Origin: Gymnorhina tibicen
Taxonomy: Eukaryota; Chordata; Aves; Passeriformes; Artamidae
Assembly: GCA_013399875.1 (NCBI GenBank)
Contig: VXAZ01009497.1
Location: forward strand, 62,001-126,000
Direction of reading: 5' to 3'
DNA length: 64,000 nt
Shown: positions 53,521 to 64,000 of the stretch, piece by piece
Layout of the letters: every line of letters starts with the position of its first letter
Position numbering within the stretch: the first letter of the stretch is position 1
Program-made: the position numbers and the translations under genes
Notes under the pieces: generated by a model
What the model saw: the letters and a program-made list of their open reading frames with translations, nothing else
What the model was told of the DNA's origin: nothing
Databases searched by the model: none

Positions 53521-54904
53521 TGCAGAGCAGCTCCTTGTGTGGGCAAAATTGCCATGTTCCAGCTGAAAATATGGATCTCCTCCTTCAGTGAGAGAACCTG
53601 AACCTGGCTGACAGAGCTCAGCAAAACCCCTCTGTCCTCTCTGCAGCAACGCCACGTCCTCAGTGGTGCTGGAAATCAAACCCCACGGAGCAGATCCAGA
53701 GGAAATTCCAGAAGAAAGGAAGCCACCAGCCCCATCTGCCCACAGCCAGCAGAGAGCCAAAAGGAAGGTTTAAAAAGCAGGCTGGCTTTTTGCCTCTCTC
53801 ATTAGCTACAGATGATTTTTTACCCCCTCAGTTGGGAGCAGGTGATTTCCTTTCAGGTCTTTGTGTAGGGCAGGTGGCCTTTAATAGTGGGGAGGACGAG
53901 CTGAAAATCCACCTTTAGAAACCCAACCTTCGCTCTGTTCAAAGCCCTCTTGTCATCAGTGCAACAATTTGACGCGTCAAGCTGCTTCCTGACACGCTCC
54001 AAATCCCGCGTGGTGGGAAGCAGAGCTTTTATTAGTTCCCTTTTATTTATAAATATTGCCAACACCTTTCGGAGCGAGCTGCTGGCGCGTCCTCGGGCCG
54101 AGTTAGAGGGCAGGGAAGGGAAACATTCCTATTACCCCAGAAAATTATCACTTGCTGACCTCCCAGCTGCCCTCTCTGCTGACCTCTGAGGATATTTAGC
54201 CTGGCATTTAACATCTGTGGTCCCGGCAGCAGCCCTGGAGTAAAAGGTACTTAACGCAGAGCAGCTCTTGTGCAAGGTTAGAAAGGATCAATAGGAGACG
54301 TGTTTAATGTGGTATCGCTGTCAGGGCTCAGCTCACTTTTAAAACTGGAATACCCACAGTGGGACGTCAGCTCAGTCGCACAGCGCTGAGATCTTTAACG
54401 GGCTGAGATCCCTTTGGCCACGGGTCTGGAAATGCAGCTCGAGGAGGAAACGGCCAAGGTTTGGGAGGAAAAAAAAAAAAAAAAAGAAAAATGATCAGGG
54501 GGAGGCTTCTGGCGTTTCAGTCCCACTGTGGTTTTTTTTTTTTTCTGGAGCTGGAGTAGTTCTTGTGGAAAAGAGGCAGCTTTGCAATAAGCTGTGGACA
54601 AAACCAGGGTAGTTTTTCCCCTGGGAATATGTGTATCCCACTGCCTGGAGCTAAACCTCTCTGACTGCACGGCGGGGGGAAAGGAGTACGAGGGGAGTTT
54701 CCACCCGAAAATTCAGTGAACTTCCAATCCTACAACAAACCTGGGCTGGCTCACCAAAAAAACCTGTAATTAAGCTGCTCTTTAAGTGATTAACTCGGCC
54801 TAAGAGTTCTGTGTTACAGCAGAGTGGGGCTCTTCTACTTGTTTAGATGGGCTTGGAAACCCACCCGTGTCACCTCACAGCATTTATTGGCTGTGAAACA
54901 CACG
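53521..54904. other. Unique sequence, possible regulatory DNA
   Basis: No repeat except A and T runs near 54470-54545. The segment 54030-54260 (AAAATTATCACTTGCTGACC, TTTAGCCTGGCATTTAACAT) is repeat-free and may be non-coding conserved DNA. Two opposed frames at 53853-54189 have no known motif. Confidence 0.4.
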
Positions 54905-55118
54905 TGGAGCAAGAATTCCTGCATGGAAAGGGAGGTCAGGCCTGGGAAAGAGCTGCCCAGGGAGGTTTGGAGTGCCCATCCCTGGAGGTGTCCAAGGAGT
55001 GCCTGGACACTGTGGCACTCAGTGCTCTGGGCTGGGGCCAAGGTGGGCATGGGGCACAGCTTGGCCTGGCTGGGCTGGGAGGGCTTTTCCAGCCTCAGGG
55101 ATCCCGGGATTCAGTGGT
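54905..55118 (+). mobile_element. CR1 3' fragment, C type
   Basis: ATGGAAAGGGAGGTCAGGCC to GGGCTTTTCCAGCCTCAGGG and ATCCCGGGATTC. Near-identical to 8155-8345. Confidence 0.95.
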
Positions 55119-55918
55119 TTGAGGGCAGGACTGTGGGGCTGGGGACTCCACCATGGGACACCCCAGCATTCCCACTCCTCCTGCTCAGCAGGGCCAGGAT
55201 CAGCCCCCTCTGGTAGCACTGAGTGGGAGCAGCTCCTGATTGATCTCCTGACTTCCCTCCTGGTTTATCCAAACTCCGGTGAGGGGTAGGAAGTGACAAC
55301 TGTGCCAGCAATGCCAGGGCCACCCCATGATGGGTTTTATGCTCCCACACAGCCTCTACATGTGCTACAAGAAAAAAAAAAAATGCAGCTCTATTGCAAA
55401 TCCCCCGAGGCATCTGCCCAGCCGAGTGATTCAATTGTCTGGCTCGGAAAGTTGTGGATAATTGCAGTTGTTCCAGTTTTCAACCCAAGTTGCTGATCTG
55501 GGAATTAAACAGCAGCTTGTTTTCATCCCCAAATGCCTAAATCCCGGCCACTTTTTCCTGTCCTTCCCACAGTTTTGTGTCAGCTCTGCCCCTCTCAGGC
55601 TGGAGATCCCTCCTTAGGCAGGTTCAGCCTCTCCTGGCTCCACCAGCCACTGGAGTGCCCACATAGAACGAGTCGAAATTCCTGTTCCAGCTCTCTCTGG
55701 AGAGGGATGCAGCCACTCTGGGGCAGAACCTGCCACGGGGAACTTCCAACTGGAAAGGGCCCAAGTGTGTTAGGTTTGCAATGTGATCTCTGAGGGAGTG
55801 GGGAGGAGGAATTGCTGCCAGAACTGGCTGGCAGTGAGAAACTCGAGTTCTGAGCAATTAAGGAGCAAGGATTGTATCCACTTTATTTTTTTTTTCTTTG
55901 TAAACACTTCTTTGCATA
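55119..55918. other. Unique sequence, no gene seen
   Basis: Nothing recognised beyond an A run near 55371-55382. Confidence 0.5.
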
Positions 55919-56305
55919 AAAACATAGAATGGTTTGGGTTGGAAGGGGCTTTAAAATCCTCCAGTTCCAACCCCCTGCCAGGGACAGGGATGGCATCACT
56001 AAACCAGGTTGCTCCAAGCCCCTTCCCAGCCTGGTCTTGAATCCTGCAGGGATCCAGGGGCAGGTACAGCTTCTCTGGGAATCTGTGGCCTCCCCACCCT
56101 CCCAGGGAACAATTCCTGCCCAAGATCCCATCCAGCCCTGCCCTCTGGCACTGGGAAGCCATTCCCTGTGTCCTGTCCCTCCATCCCTTGTCCCAAGTCC
56201 CTCTCCAGCTCTCCTGGAGCCCCTTTAGGCCCTGGAAGGGGCTCTGAGGTCTCCTGGAGCTTCTTTTCACCAGGTGAACACCCCCAGCCTCTTGAACTCT
56301 GCTGC
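55919..56305 (-). mobile_element. CR1 3' fragment, A type, mixed
   Basis: The 3' part is older (CATAGAATGGTTTGGGTTGG, ATCACTAAACCAGGTTGCTC). From CCCACCCTCCCAGGGAACAA onward it is close to young A copies. It ends TTCACCAGGTGAACACCCCC. Confidence 0.93.
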
Positions 56306-57169
56306 AATCAACATCTGTTCCCCGATAAGAAAATGCTGTTGGAAAAGAATATGAACGTTTCTCATCCCTCTTCTCCCCCTCACATTTATCTATATTTTTA
56401 TATTTCTTTAATTATCAGTAAATTGGGGTTCTGGCAGCGCTTTGAGCAAGTGTTTGATGCAGCCACAGAGCCTTTGAAAGGGCACCCACGGTCTGATTCA
56501 AACCAAAGCAGCGCTGGCACTTGTGACATCTATCCATGGATATCTTTGTCCGCTCGGATGCAGCCCCAGCAGGATCCTTACAGCTTGGAAAAAACACTTT
56601 CAGCATTTAGCTGGGTCAACACGAGTGCCAGGGAAGGAGGAAAAAGGCACGGGATGAAAACCTGATCCCATTGAAAGCCACTTCCATGCTGCAGCATGGG
56701 GTCGGATTTCAGCCCGTGTCCCAGTTTTTGAGACTTTTGTAGGATCACAGGGACACACGGGGAATATTTGGCACAATTGCACCGAGGCCACGCACGGAAA
56801 TTTCTCTCCTCTGTGCGCAGATTCTCTGCTCCTCAGGATTTGTCAGCCCAACAGTTTTAGGCTGATGAGCACCGCCACTGTGTCCACAGAGTTTTCCATC
56901 CAGTAAAGGATTTCGAGGATTCTTCCAGAGGAATTGAGGGCAACTTTGTTCTTTCTTCCCCAGTGAAGGGTGATTTTCTCCTGCCAGGGTTTGTGTTTGA
57001 TGGAGAGGTTGGTGGGAGCTTGAAGATGGAAACGCTGATGGGATTAAGAATATAAAGAAAAATACAGGAAAACCCCTGGAGTAAGGATTTAACAAGCATT
57101 AAATAAATAAACAAACAAAGAGCAATTTATCAGAATTGTGGGAATCCCTTTATTTCCTGTGGGTTCTCA
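56306..57169. other. Unique sequence, no gene seen
   Basis: Nothing recognised. Confidence 0.5.
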
Positions 57170-57302
57170 CCCCTAAACCATGTCCCCAAGGGCCAGATCC
57201 AGACTCCTCTGGGACAATTCCGGAGACAGCGACTCCACCACCTCCCTGACCACTCTGGCAGGGAAAAAAACTTCTAAAATCTAAACTGAACCACCCCAGG
57301 AA
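57170..57302 (-). mobile_element. CR1 fragment, E type (older)
   Basis: AAACCATGTCCCCAAGGGCC, GACTCCACCACCTCCCTGAC and AAAATCTAAACTGAACC follow the older CR1 3' plan. The 3' terminus is missing. Confidence 0.75.
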
Positions 57303-57849
57303 GTTCCTGTTCTCCTTCACCTGATAAAATTGTTGTCACTTTTTCCCCGTGGCTGGAAAATGTTTGGATTGCTGTGGTTAGAGAGGATCAAGGGACTTCT
57401 CCTATCAAGTTTAGGTGACCTAAAGAGCAGCCTGGGGGAAGGCAGAAAGGAGCTCTGGAGTGGAGTTTCCTCCAGGGAATTCAGAATTCCCTGTCTGGTT
57501 TTCATCCAGCTTTGTGCTCCTCACCCCTCTGCCTTCGCCAAGTTCCCGAATTTCAACAAAATCTCATTCTTTGGGAGAAACTGAGGTTGTGTCTTACCCT
57601 GGACAGAATATTCATGGGATTGGGGTTAAATTCCCATTTCCGGGGGGGCTGGATTTATGGGGAATAATTAAGTGGTTAATGAGTGACATCTACAGAGCCC
57701 ACAAATTCCTCGAATCTCCAAGACAGGTAGAATTTCATGGAATTTTTCCATTTCATTTCTATAATGAAATCCCTCTTTGGCCTCTGCTCTGTTCCTTTTT
57801 CCCCTTTTCCCAAGGAAAGATGGAGCAAACCCATCCCAAATATCCCCAA
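57303..57849. other. Unique sequence, no gene seen
   Basis: Nothing recognised. Confidence 0.5.
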
Positions 57850-57930
57850 ACCATCAAGGCTGGAAGAGACCTCCAGGATCATCCAGTCCCACCATCATCA
57901 CCCTTAAATCATGTCCTTATCATGCTGATA
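57850..57930 (-). mobile_element. CR1 3'-terminal fragment, E type (older)
   Basis: CATCAAGGCTGGAAGAGACC, TCCAGGATCATCCAGTCCCA and AATCATGTCCTTATCATG. It could be the missing 3' part of the fragment at 57.2 kb only if rearranged, since the order is wrong for one intact copy. Confidence 0.8.
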
Positions 57931-58282
57931 TTGATCCCCAGAGCACTCACCAATAGCAGTTATTGATAAGCAAGAATTACGATCAAGAATTCAATTTTTT
58001 TATTAGTTTCTTTACATTAAAGTTTCTTTTTGGTCTCCCCCAACCAGGGCTGATTTTGCTGTTTGGAATAATTTAGGAATATTCGGCTTCATTGGATTTT
58101 TTGTATTTTCCAGCAACGCAAAACCTCTCATTGGAGTTGCTTTGCTTTAGCACCGCATAAAAGTGTCTGAAAACAGGGAAACTGCAACTTAAAGAAATTA
58201 GAAATACGAACAGCAGGAACCAAATTTTCACAGAAACACTGGATTGAGTCGAATCAGATTTTCAATCCAATTTTTTACCACA
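57931..58282. other. Unique AT-rich sequence, no gene seen
   Basis: Nothing recognised. Confidence 0.5.
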
Positions 58283-58516
58283 GAGAATCCCAGGATTTAG
58301 GCTGGAAAAGCCCTCCCAGCCCAGCCAGGCCAAGCTGTGCCCCATGCCCACCTTGGCCCCAGCCCAGAGCACTGAGTGCCACAGTGTCCAGGCACTCCTT
58401 GGACACCTCCAGGGATGGGCACTCCAAACCTCCCTGGGCAGCTCTTTCCAAACCCTGACCACCTTTTCCATGGAAAAATTCCTCCTGGTGTCCAACCCGA
58501 GCCTCCCCTGGCAGCA
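58283..58516 (-). mobile_element. CR1 3' fragment, C type
   Basis: AGAATCCCAGGATTTAGGCT to CAACCCGAGCCTCCCCTGGC. Its 3' flank-proximal words match 23.3 kb (GAATCCCAGGATTTAGGCTG). Confidence 0.95.
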
Positions 58517-58935
58517 CAATTAAGTTGGCGCCCACAGGACTGATTTGGATCTGACCCTCCATCCCACGCCAAAATCCTTATTTACAACACTCCCAACAGG
58601 AGTCCTGGTGATTCATTCCACACGGCAAGAAGCTGGAAGAGAGCGGGGAAACATGGGAATTGTTTTTGTTGTCCTGCTTACTGCCTTTGATGTGTGAGCT
58701 ATCGATGAGCAGCATCTTCGACACCTTGATTTTCTTTGCACACACATTCTTTGTACACCCACGGCGCACATTTATCCTGGAGTGGTGCAACAGCTCCAGC
58801 AGAATCTGTGGCTTCAGGAAGCCACCCCAGACTATAAACAGAGTGGGAGTTTTGTGTTGAGGGAAACTCACCTCTCCCAGCTTTTCCCACAGAAATTCAG
58901 CTGCTGCTCAAAGTGCGATGCCACCTGAGTCAAGG
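58517..58935. other. Unique sequence with a faint transposase-like frame
   Basis: A minus-strand frame (58578-58871) contains KIKVSKMLLIDSSHIKGSKQ, slightly like the aspartate/asparagine motif of pogo/Tigger-type transposases. There is no terminal repeat and the match is too weak to call. Confidence 0.2.
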
Positions 58936-59099
58936 AAATCACGGAATGGTTTGGGTTGGAAGGGACCTTAAAGCTCATCTAATCCCACCCCCTGCCGTGG
59001 GCAGGGACACCTTCGACTGTCCCAGTGGCTCCAAGCCCTGTCCAAGCTGGTCTTGGACACTTCCAGGGATCCAGGGGCAGCCACAGCTTCTCTGGACAA
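58936..59099 (-). mobile_element. CR1 3'-terminal fragment, A type, older
   Basis: AATCACGGAATGGTTTGGGT, GGCAGGGACACCTTCGACTG and GATCCAGGGGCAGCCACAGC. A short A run follows at 59098-59109. Confidence 0.9.
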
Positions 59100-59109
59100 A
59101 AAAAAAAAA

Positions 59110-59672
59110 ATCCCTCTTCCATCACTTTTAAAAGGTTCTCCTTCTCTTTCTTGAGGACTGTCCCACGTCTTACACTGCTCTTGGGGGATTCAATGCACAG
59201 AAGAGTGAAATTTTGCTTTAGATGATGACTCAAGACAAAATTAGATCAGTTTTGTACTATTTAGAAACCAGGGAATATTGCCTGGAGAAGGGGTTAAATT
59301 GATACGAGAACCAAAAGTGTGGAGCTCTAAAATTTTGCAGGCTGGTTCTAAAATACGTGTTAGAAAATTTGGGATATAAGAGGTTTTCTTCCCTTAAAAA
59401 CAGATTGAATTCTACCTGGACTTTCTGGTCAGATAAAAATAATAGACCCTGACAGATTTTATCCTTCTTTGCAAAGATAAAATATCTAAACCTTCTAACA
59501 ATGCAAATAGTTCCCTTCTCTTTGTCCTGTTTTTCCCTCATAAAGGTGCAAGGATATCTTTTTTTTTCCCACATAATTTATGGAAAGAAGGAAAACAGTC
59601 TTTATATTGGAAAATCTGATGTATAAACAGCATCCTGAGTCAGCTCCTCACCACCAAGGGAGTTCGGGGAGT
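59110..59672. other. Unique AT-rich sequence, no gene seen
   Basis: Nothing recognised. Confidence 0.5.
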
Positions 59673-59806
59673 CAAGGAATCACAGAATGGGTTGGAAGAG
59701 ACCTAAAGCTCATCCAGTGCCACCCCTGCCATGGGCAGGGACACTTTCACCTATCCCAGGTTGTTCCAAGCCCTGTCCAAGCTGGCTTTGGACACTTCCA
59801 GGGAGC
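59673..59806 (-). mobile_element. CR1 3'-terminal fragment, A type, older
   Basis: GTCAAGGAATCACAGAATGG, GGCAGGGACACTTTCACCTA and TTTGGACACTTCCAGGGA. Confidence 0.88.
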
Positions 59807-60169
59807 GGGGTTTATTCCACAAGTCTCCTGTGCAAAACACGTGCTGTGAACTGGGGTCACACAGAGAGGTTCGTGTTGGTCCGAGGCTGGAAATGGAAAA
59901 AAGCTGCTTCTAATGAAGGATAAAAGAACAAGACTAAATAAAAAATATCCCTGTTTTGGTTGGAAATGTTTTGTGTCTCTCACTTTTGATCCTACATCGT
60001 TCGGCACTTTCATAAACTTTATCCTGCTATTTCCCTGAAATCCAATTATGTTCCAACAACAGCCTTGAGCTGTGGTTTCCAGAAGCACCTGGGTCACAGG
60101 GATGCTGAAATCCCACTTTTAAAGAGCCCAGGGAGCTCCATTTGAAACTGGGAATGTTTCAGTGCGTCC
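59807..60169. other. Unique sequence, no gene seen
   Basis: Nothing recognised. Confidence 0.5.
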
Positions 60170-60173
60170 CTGC

Positions 60174-60458
60174 GGAAAGGAGAGGGAGTTTTTACAAGGG
60201 CCTGAAGGGACAGGGAATGGCTTCAAACTGAAAGAGGGAAGGTTTAGATGGGATACTGGGCAGGAATTGTTCCCTGGGAGGGTGGGCAGGCCCTGGCACA
60301 GGGTGCCCAGAGCAGCTGTGGCTGCCCCTGGATCCCTGGCAGTGCCCAAGGCCAGGTTGGACACTGGGGCTTGGAGCAGCCTGGGACAGTGAAGGTGTCC
60401 CTGCCCTTGGATGATCTTTAAGATCCCTACCAACCCAAACCATGCCGTGATTCTATGA
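60174..60458 (+). mobile_element. CR1 3' fragment, A type
   Basis: GAAAGGAGAGGGAGTTTTTA, GGAATGGCTTCAAACTGAAA, the standard core, and GATGATCTTTAAGATCCC with the tail GTGATTCTATGAAATT. It faces the opposite-strand copy at 60.9 kb. Confidence 0.94.
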
Positions 60459-60882
60459 AATTAAGTAAAGAAGATCCAGGCTCTTGCCCTGGAAATCCTT
60501 TTCTTGCAGGATCACCATAAAAATGTCTGGGATGATGCAGAGATGAATCAAACTGCAGCCAGACCCAAAACCCCCTGACTTTGGGACTCTGACATGCTCT
60601 CAGGGTTTGGGACTCTCCCTTATTCTCAAGCTCCATGGCCACTTTATCAGCAGCACCTTCATGCTTTAAATCAAGCCTAACCAAAGGACTGAAACAAGGA
60701 ATCCTGGAAAAAAGGCACTTGACACCTTGAGGGAGTAGGGAGTGATTTATTCCCTTTTTGTTTGCCAGGAGTGTGAGTTTGTATCGTTTTTACCTCTGAG
60801 GTGCAGGGCATTTCCCAAGTTTTTAAGGGATTTCTGCTGTTTGCTGATAGACACCACCAGGGATCAGCCAGGAAGGTCACAA
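60459..60882. other. Unique sequence, no gene seen
   Basis: Nothing recognised. Confidence 0.5.
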
Positions 60883-61266
60883 TTCCAGGGATCCAGGGGC
60901 AGCCACAGCTGCTCTGGGCACCCTGTGCCAGGGCCTGCCCACCCTCCCAGGGAACAATTCCTGCCCAAGATCCCATCCAGCCCTGCCCTCTGGCACTGGG
61001 AAGCCATTCCCTGGCTCCTGGCCCTGCAGCCCTTGGGAATTGTCTCTCTCCATGTTTCCTGGGGCTCCTTCAGGCCCTGCAAGGCCACACTGAGCTCACC
61101 CCAGAGCTTCTCCTCTCCAGGCTGAGCAATCCCAGCTCTCCCAGCCTTTCCTCCCAGCAGAGCTGCTCCAGCCCTCTGCTCATCCTGGTGCCTCCTCTGG
61201 CCTCTCTCCAGCAGCTCCACGTCCTCCCTGTGCTGGGCCCCAGGGCTGGGGGAGCTCTGCAGGTGG
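60883..61266 (-). mobile_element. CR1 fragment, A type, young, 3' terminus missing
   Basis: It starts in mid-element at CCAGGGATCCAGGGGCAGCC and continues through TCTCTCTCCATGTTTCCTGG to GGGGGAGCTCTGCAGGTGGG. Its 3' 130 bp is absent. It agrees with 33490-33870 at nearly every base. Confidence 0.95.
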
Positions 61267-61402
61267 GATCACGGAATGAGGAATCAGGGAATGGTTTGGG
61301 TTGAAGGGACCTTAAAATCATCTGATTCCAGCCCCCTGCCATGGGCAGGGACACCTTCCACTATCCCAGGGTGCTCCGAGCCCCGTCCAACCTGGACATG
61401 GA
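61267..61402 (-). mobile_element. CR1 3'-terminal fragment, A type
   Basis: ATCACGGAATGAGGAATCAG (tail-like units), GGAATGGTTTGGGTTGAAGG and CCATGGGCAGGGACACCTTC. It lies directly after the previous copy in the same orientation, so the two CR1 copies are in tandem, with the second inserted in or joined to the first. Confidence 0.9.
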
Positions 61403-62641
61403 GCTGCAGAGCGATGCAGGACAAAGACAAAGAAATAAAGTCAAATTTCTCTCTCCATTCCAATTTTAAAGAACTTTCAGATCAGCTCTTAAATGAGTGG
61501 AACTGGACTTTTCTTTCATTCCAAGCCATGCAAGTAGGAAACAAACCAATGTAGGTTGGAGTTCTCATCAAAATCAGAGAGGGAAGAGCAAATCCTCACA
61601 TCTGGATCATCCAGTGCCATAAATCCAGGTTGCTCTGCTGCCTGTGGCAGCTTTCCCCAGCCAAGGATCTACTCCAGAAGCACCTTCACAAGGATGGTTC
61701 ACTTATTTAGAAGAGGTTAAATGCTTTTCACAATCGAAAAAATGAAGATAAAAGGAAGAAAAAAGAAAAAAAATCATGGAGAGTGGAATAAAAAGCAGGA
61801 ATACCTTGCAGGTTTGCTGGGAAATCCTCCAGCCTCTCTCCCCTCTGCGAAGGGAAGCAAATGAAGCGTTTAACAAAGGGATCCCATTTCCGGATGTGAC
61901 AGGAGGAGACGGATTGGGAGCAGCTACAAATGAAAAGCCTCGTGCCAAAATCGGAATGCTCTTAAGGAAGACAGAGTGTCCTGGGCAGCTCCCGGGATTG
62001 CCAAAGGAAATGAGGGAAGGAATTAGCGAAGCCTGAATGGATTTGTTCCAATTGCCCCCGTGACAGGTTGGGCTCCGGAGCACGGGGAAGGAGCAGCGCG
62101 ATGCCCAGAATTATTTCATCCCCGTTTTTTATGATTCAGGGGTCATGGGATACAGCAGGTAGCCAGAATCCAGTTGGCTGCGAGTGATTTCCTGGGGAAA
62201 CAGTTCTGTGGGATTTAATGAAGTCATGAGCTCACATTTGCGAGGACTCATCTCACTGGAGATGGCCCAGATGGATTGGGATGAGGGGCACCGTTGCTTC
62301 CCAGCTCTTTGGAAATCCTGGAAGACGTTGCTGTCTGGGAAATGCTTTTCCCATCTTGCAAAACTTTTTGGGGTTTTCAACTCTTTTTTCCTGCCCTGAT
62401 TCAAAATGTTAAACAAAGCTTTGCAACATTTTGTTCTGATTAAGGCCAAAAAAAAAAAAAATTTAAAAAAATGAGATTAAAGAGGGAAATAAAGAAGAAG
62501 AAAAATTGACCCATTTGGCTCTGCTCAGGTCAAGAAAACTCAATTTTTGGGTGGAATTTGGCTGCAGGTGATGGTCTCACCTCGTCCTTCAGTTTTCTCT
62601 GCTTTCCCAGGGTTTTCCAAGAAATTCTGCCGCTGCTCTCC
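61403..62641. other. Unique sequence, no gene seen
   Basis: About 1.2 kb with A runs near 61755 and 62447. No gene recognised. Confidence 0.5.
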
Positions 62642-64000
62642 TGTCATGGTGTGACACTGGCCCAAGGCCAGGCACCCACGAGAGTCGCTCGCTCACCCTC
62701 TGCTACCGCAGCTGGGCAAGAGGAGGGGAAAGAGGAAAGGGTTAACGGAGGCTTCATGGGTGAGATAAGGAGAGCGGGAGAAATATTTCAAGGGCAGAAC
62801 AGGCTCAGCCTTGGTGCTAAGTAAAATTTATTCCTGACAGAATCAGAGGAGGGTCATGAGGAGTAGAATAAGCCCTTAAAACACCTTCCCCCCCCACCCA
62901 GGCACTCCCTCCTTCCCACCGACAGCACAGGGAGGCAGGGCAGGGGGTTTTGGTCAGTCCATCACCAGGATTTTCTTCTGCTCCTCCGGGAGAAGAGTCT
63001 TTCCCTGTGAGGCCGTCCGGGAACTTCCCGGNNNNNNNNNNNNNNNNNNNNNNNNNNNNNNNNNNNNNNNNNNNNNNNNNNNNNNNNNNNNNNNNNNNNN
63101 NNNNNNNNNNNNNNNNNNNNNNNNNNNNNNNNNNNNNNNNNNNNNNNNNNNNNNNNNNNNNNNNNNNNNNNNNNNNNNNNNNNNNNNNNNNNNNNNNNNN
63201 NNNNNNNNNNNNNNNNNNNNNNNNNNNNNNNNNNNNNNNNNNNNNNNNNNNNNNNNNNNNNNNNNNNNNNNNNNNNNNNNNNNNNNNNNNNNNNNNNNNN
63301 NNNNNNNNNNNNNNNNNNNNNNNNNNNNNNNNNNNNNNNNNNNNNNNNNNNNNNNNNNNNNNNNNNNNNNNNNNNNNNNNNNNNNNNNNNNNNNNNNNNN
63401 NNNNNNNNNNNNNNNNNNNNNNNNNNNNNNNNNNNNNNNNNNNNNNNNNNNNNNNNNNNNNNNNNNNNNNNNNNNNNNNNNNNNNNNNNNNNNNNNNNNN
63501 NNNNNNNNNNNNNNNNNNNNNNNNNNNNNNNNNNNNNNNNNNNNNNNNNNNNNNNNNNNNNNNNNNNNNNNNNNNNNNNNNNNNNNNNNNNNNNNNNNNN
63601 NNNNNNNNNNNNNNNNNNNNNNNNNNNNNNNNNNNNNNNGGGTGGATCTCTGCATCCCCCGTGGATCCCCAGGGCTGCAGGGGCACAGCTGCCTCACCAA
63701 GGTCTCTTCACCACAGCCTGCAGAGGAATCTCGGCTCCAGCACCTGGAGCACCTCCTCCCTGTCCTTCTCCACTGACCTTGGTGTCCCCAGGTTGTTTTT
63801 TCCCTCACATGTTCTCACCTCCTCCTCTGCTCTGACTAGCAGCAAAAACCCCATGACTTTGTTTTGATTTTCTTCTTAAATCTGTCATCACAGAGGCGTC
63901 ACCAACCTCTCTCACTGGCCAGCAGCATGTCCATCTCCAGAGCCATCCGGGATTGGCTCTGCCGGACACGGTGGAAGCTCCCAGCAGCTTCTCACAGGAG
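62642..64000 (-). mobile_element. Long endogenous retrovirus LTR (ERVL-like), cut by the window end
   Basis: The block from TGTCATGGTGTGACACTGG (62642, the 3' end, giving a terminal CA on the minus strand) to the end of the window matches from memory the large avian ERVL-class LTR. On the minus strand there is AGCCAAT (63952-63958), a TATA-like ATTTAAG (63875-63881), and the poly(A) signal AATAAA (62827-62832) before TTTTACTTAGCACC. The known central part of this LTR is a tandem array of roughly 60-bp GC-rich units, and that is where the gap lies. The 5' end is outside the window, so a solo LTR and the 3' LTR of a provirus cannot be told apart. No viral genes are visible. Confidence 0.8.
63032..63639. 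other. Assembly gap of 608 N
   Basis: The gap covers the tandem-repeat middle of the LTR. The visible edge GGGTGGATCTCTGCATCCCC, CGTGGATCCCCAGGGCTGCA fits one repeat unit. The stated length may be an estimate. Confidence 0.99.

Noticed and set aside
62817..63867. Frames of 284-305 codons on both strands
   Set aside because: They consist mostly of undefined residues from the 608-N gap and are artefacts.
1..64000. CRISPR arrays, prokaryotic operons, phage or plasmid genes
   Set aside because: The composition, CR1 copies and LTRs are those of a bird genome. The many near-identical 200-500 bp segments are transposons on both strands, not arrays with regular spacers.

Overview
This window looks like a piece of a bird genome, probably a songbird, from intergenic or intronic DNA. 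The main evidence is about 45 fragments of CR1, the non-LTR retrotransposon that dominates avian genomes. They lie on both strands, keep the C-terminal end of CR1 ORF2 plus the 3' UTR, and several copies are very alike. One solo-type endogenous retrovirus LTR, a second larger LTR cut by the window end, and a third LTR-like block fit this picture. I could not support any complete protein-coding gene, tRNA, rRNA or CRISPR array. Most long reading frames are translations of CR1 in one of six frames, proline-rich shadows of GC-rich DNA, or simple repeats. For orientation I sort the CR1 copies into five types by their 3' ends (my own labels). A ends near GATGATCTTTAAGGTCCC, B near GATCCTGAAGGGCTCTTCC, C near GGGCTTTTCCAGCCT, D near GATCCCTGTGGGTCCCTCC, and E is the older 'CATCAAGGCTGGAAGAGACC' type, read on the complementary strand.

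Layout. 0-20 kb: unique sequence with CR1 copies, an AAAAT/AATAG array, a 41-base A run, a small assembly gap inside a tandem duplication, a 50-bp direct repeat, and a candidate conserved non-coding element near 19.6 kb. 20-25 kb: an LTR-like block and several CR1 copies. 25-42 kb is the most unusual part. It holds three separate inverted duplications with arms of about 185, 575 and 403 bp and spacers of about 1.3, 3.3 and 1.5 kb. It also has a CR1 insertion that seems to carry 3' flanking DNA from a site like the one at 27.3 kb, bounded by a 9-bp target-site duplication, and a CpG-rich patch at 35.1-35.5 kb. 42-52 kb: CR1 copies, a CpG-rich patch with a CCAAT motif at 47.2-47.5 kb, and quiet AT-richer sequence that may be regulatory. 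52.7-53.1 kb: a compact LTR on the minus strand with a TATA box, an octamer and a poly(A) signal. 53-62.6 kb: more CR1. 62.6-64 kb: a long LTR on the minus strand whose tandem-repeat middle falls in a 608-base assembly gap.

No genes act together here. What the window shows is genome dynamics: repeated CR1 insertion, local inverted duplication, LTR remnants, and assembly breaks at low-complexity or repetitive sites. Family names come from recognition of sequence, not from a database search. Interval ends are by eye and usually good to about 10-20 bases. Conservation cannot be judged from one sequence, so all conserved-element calls are tentative.
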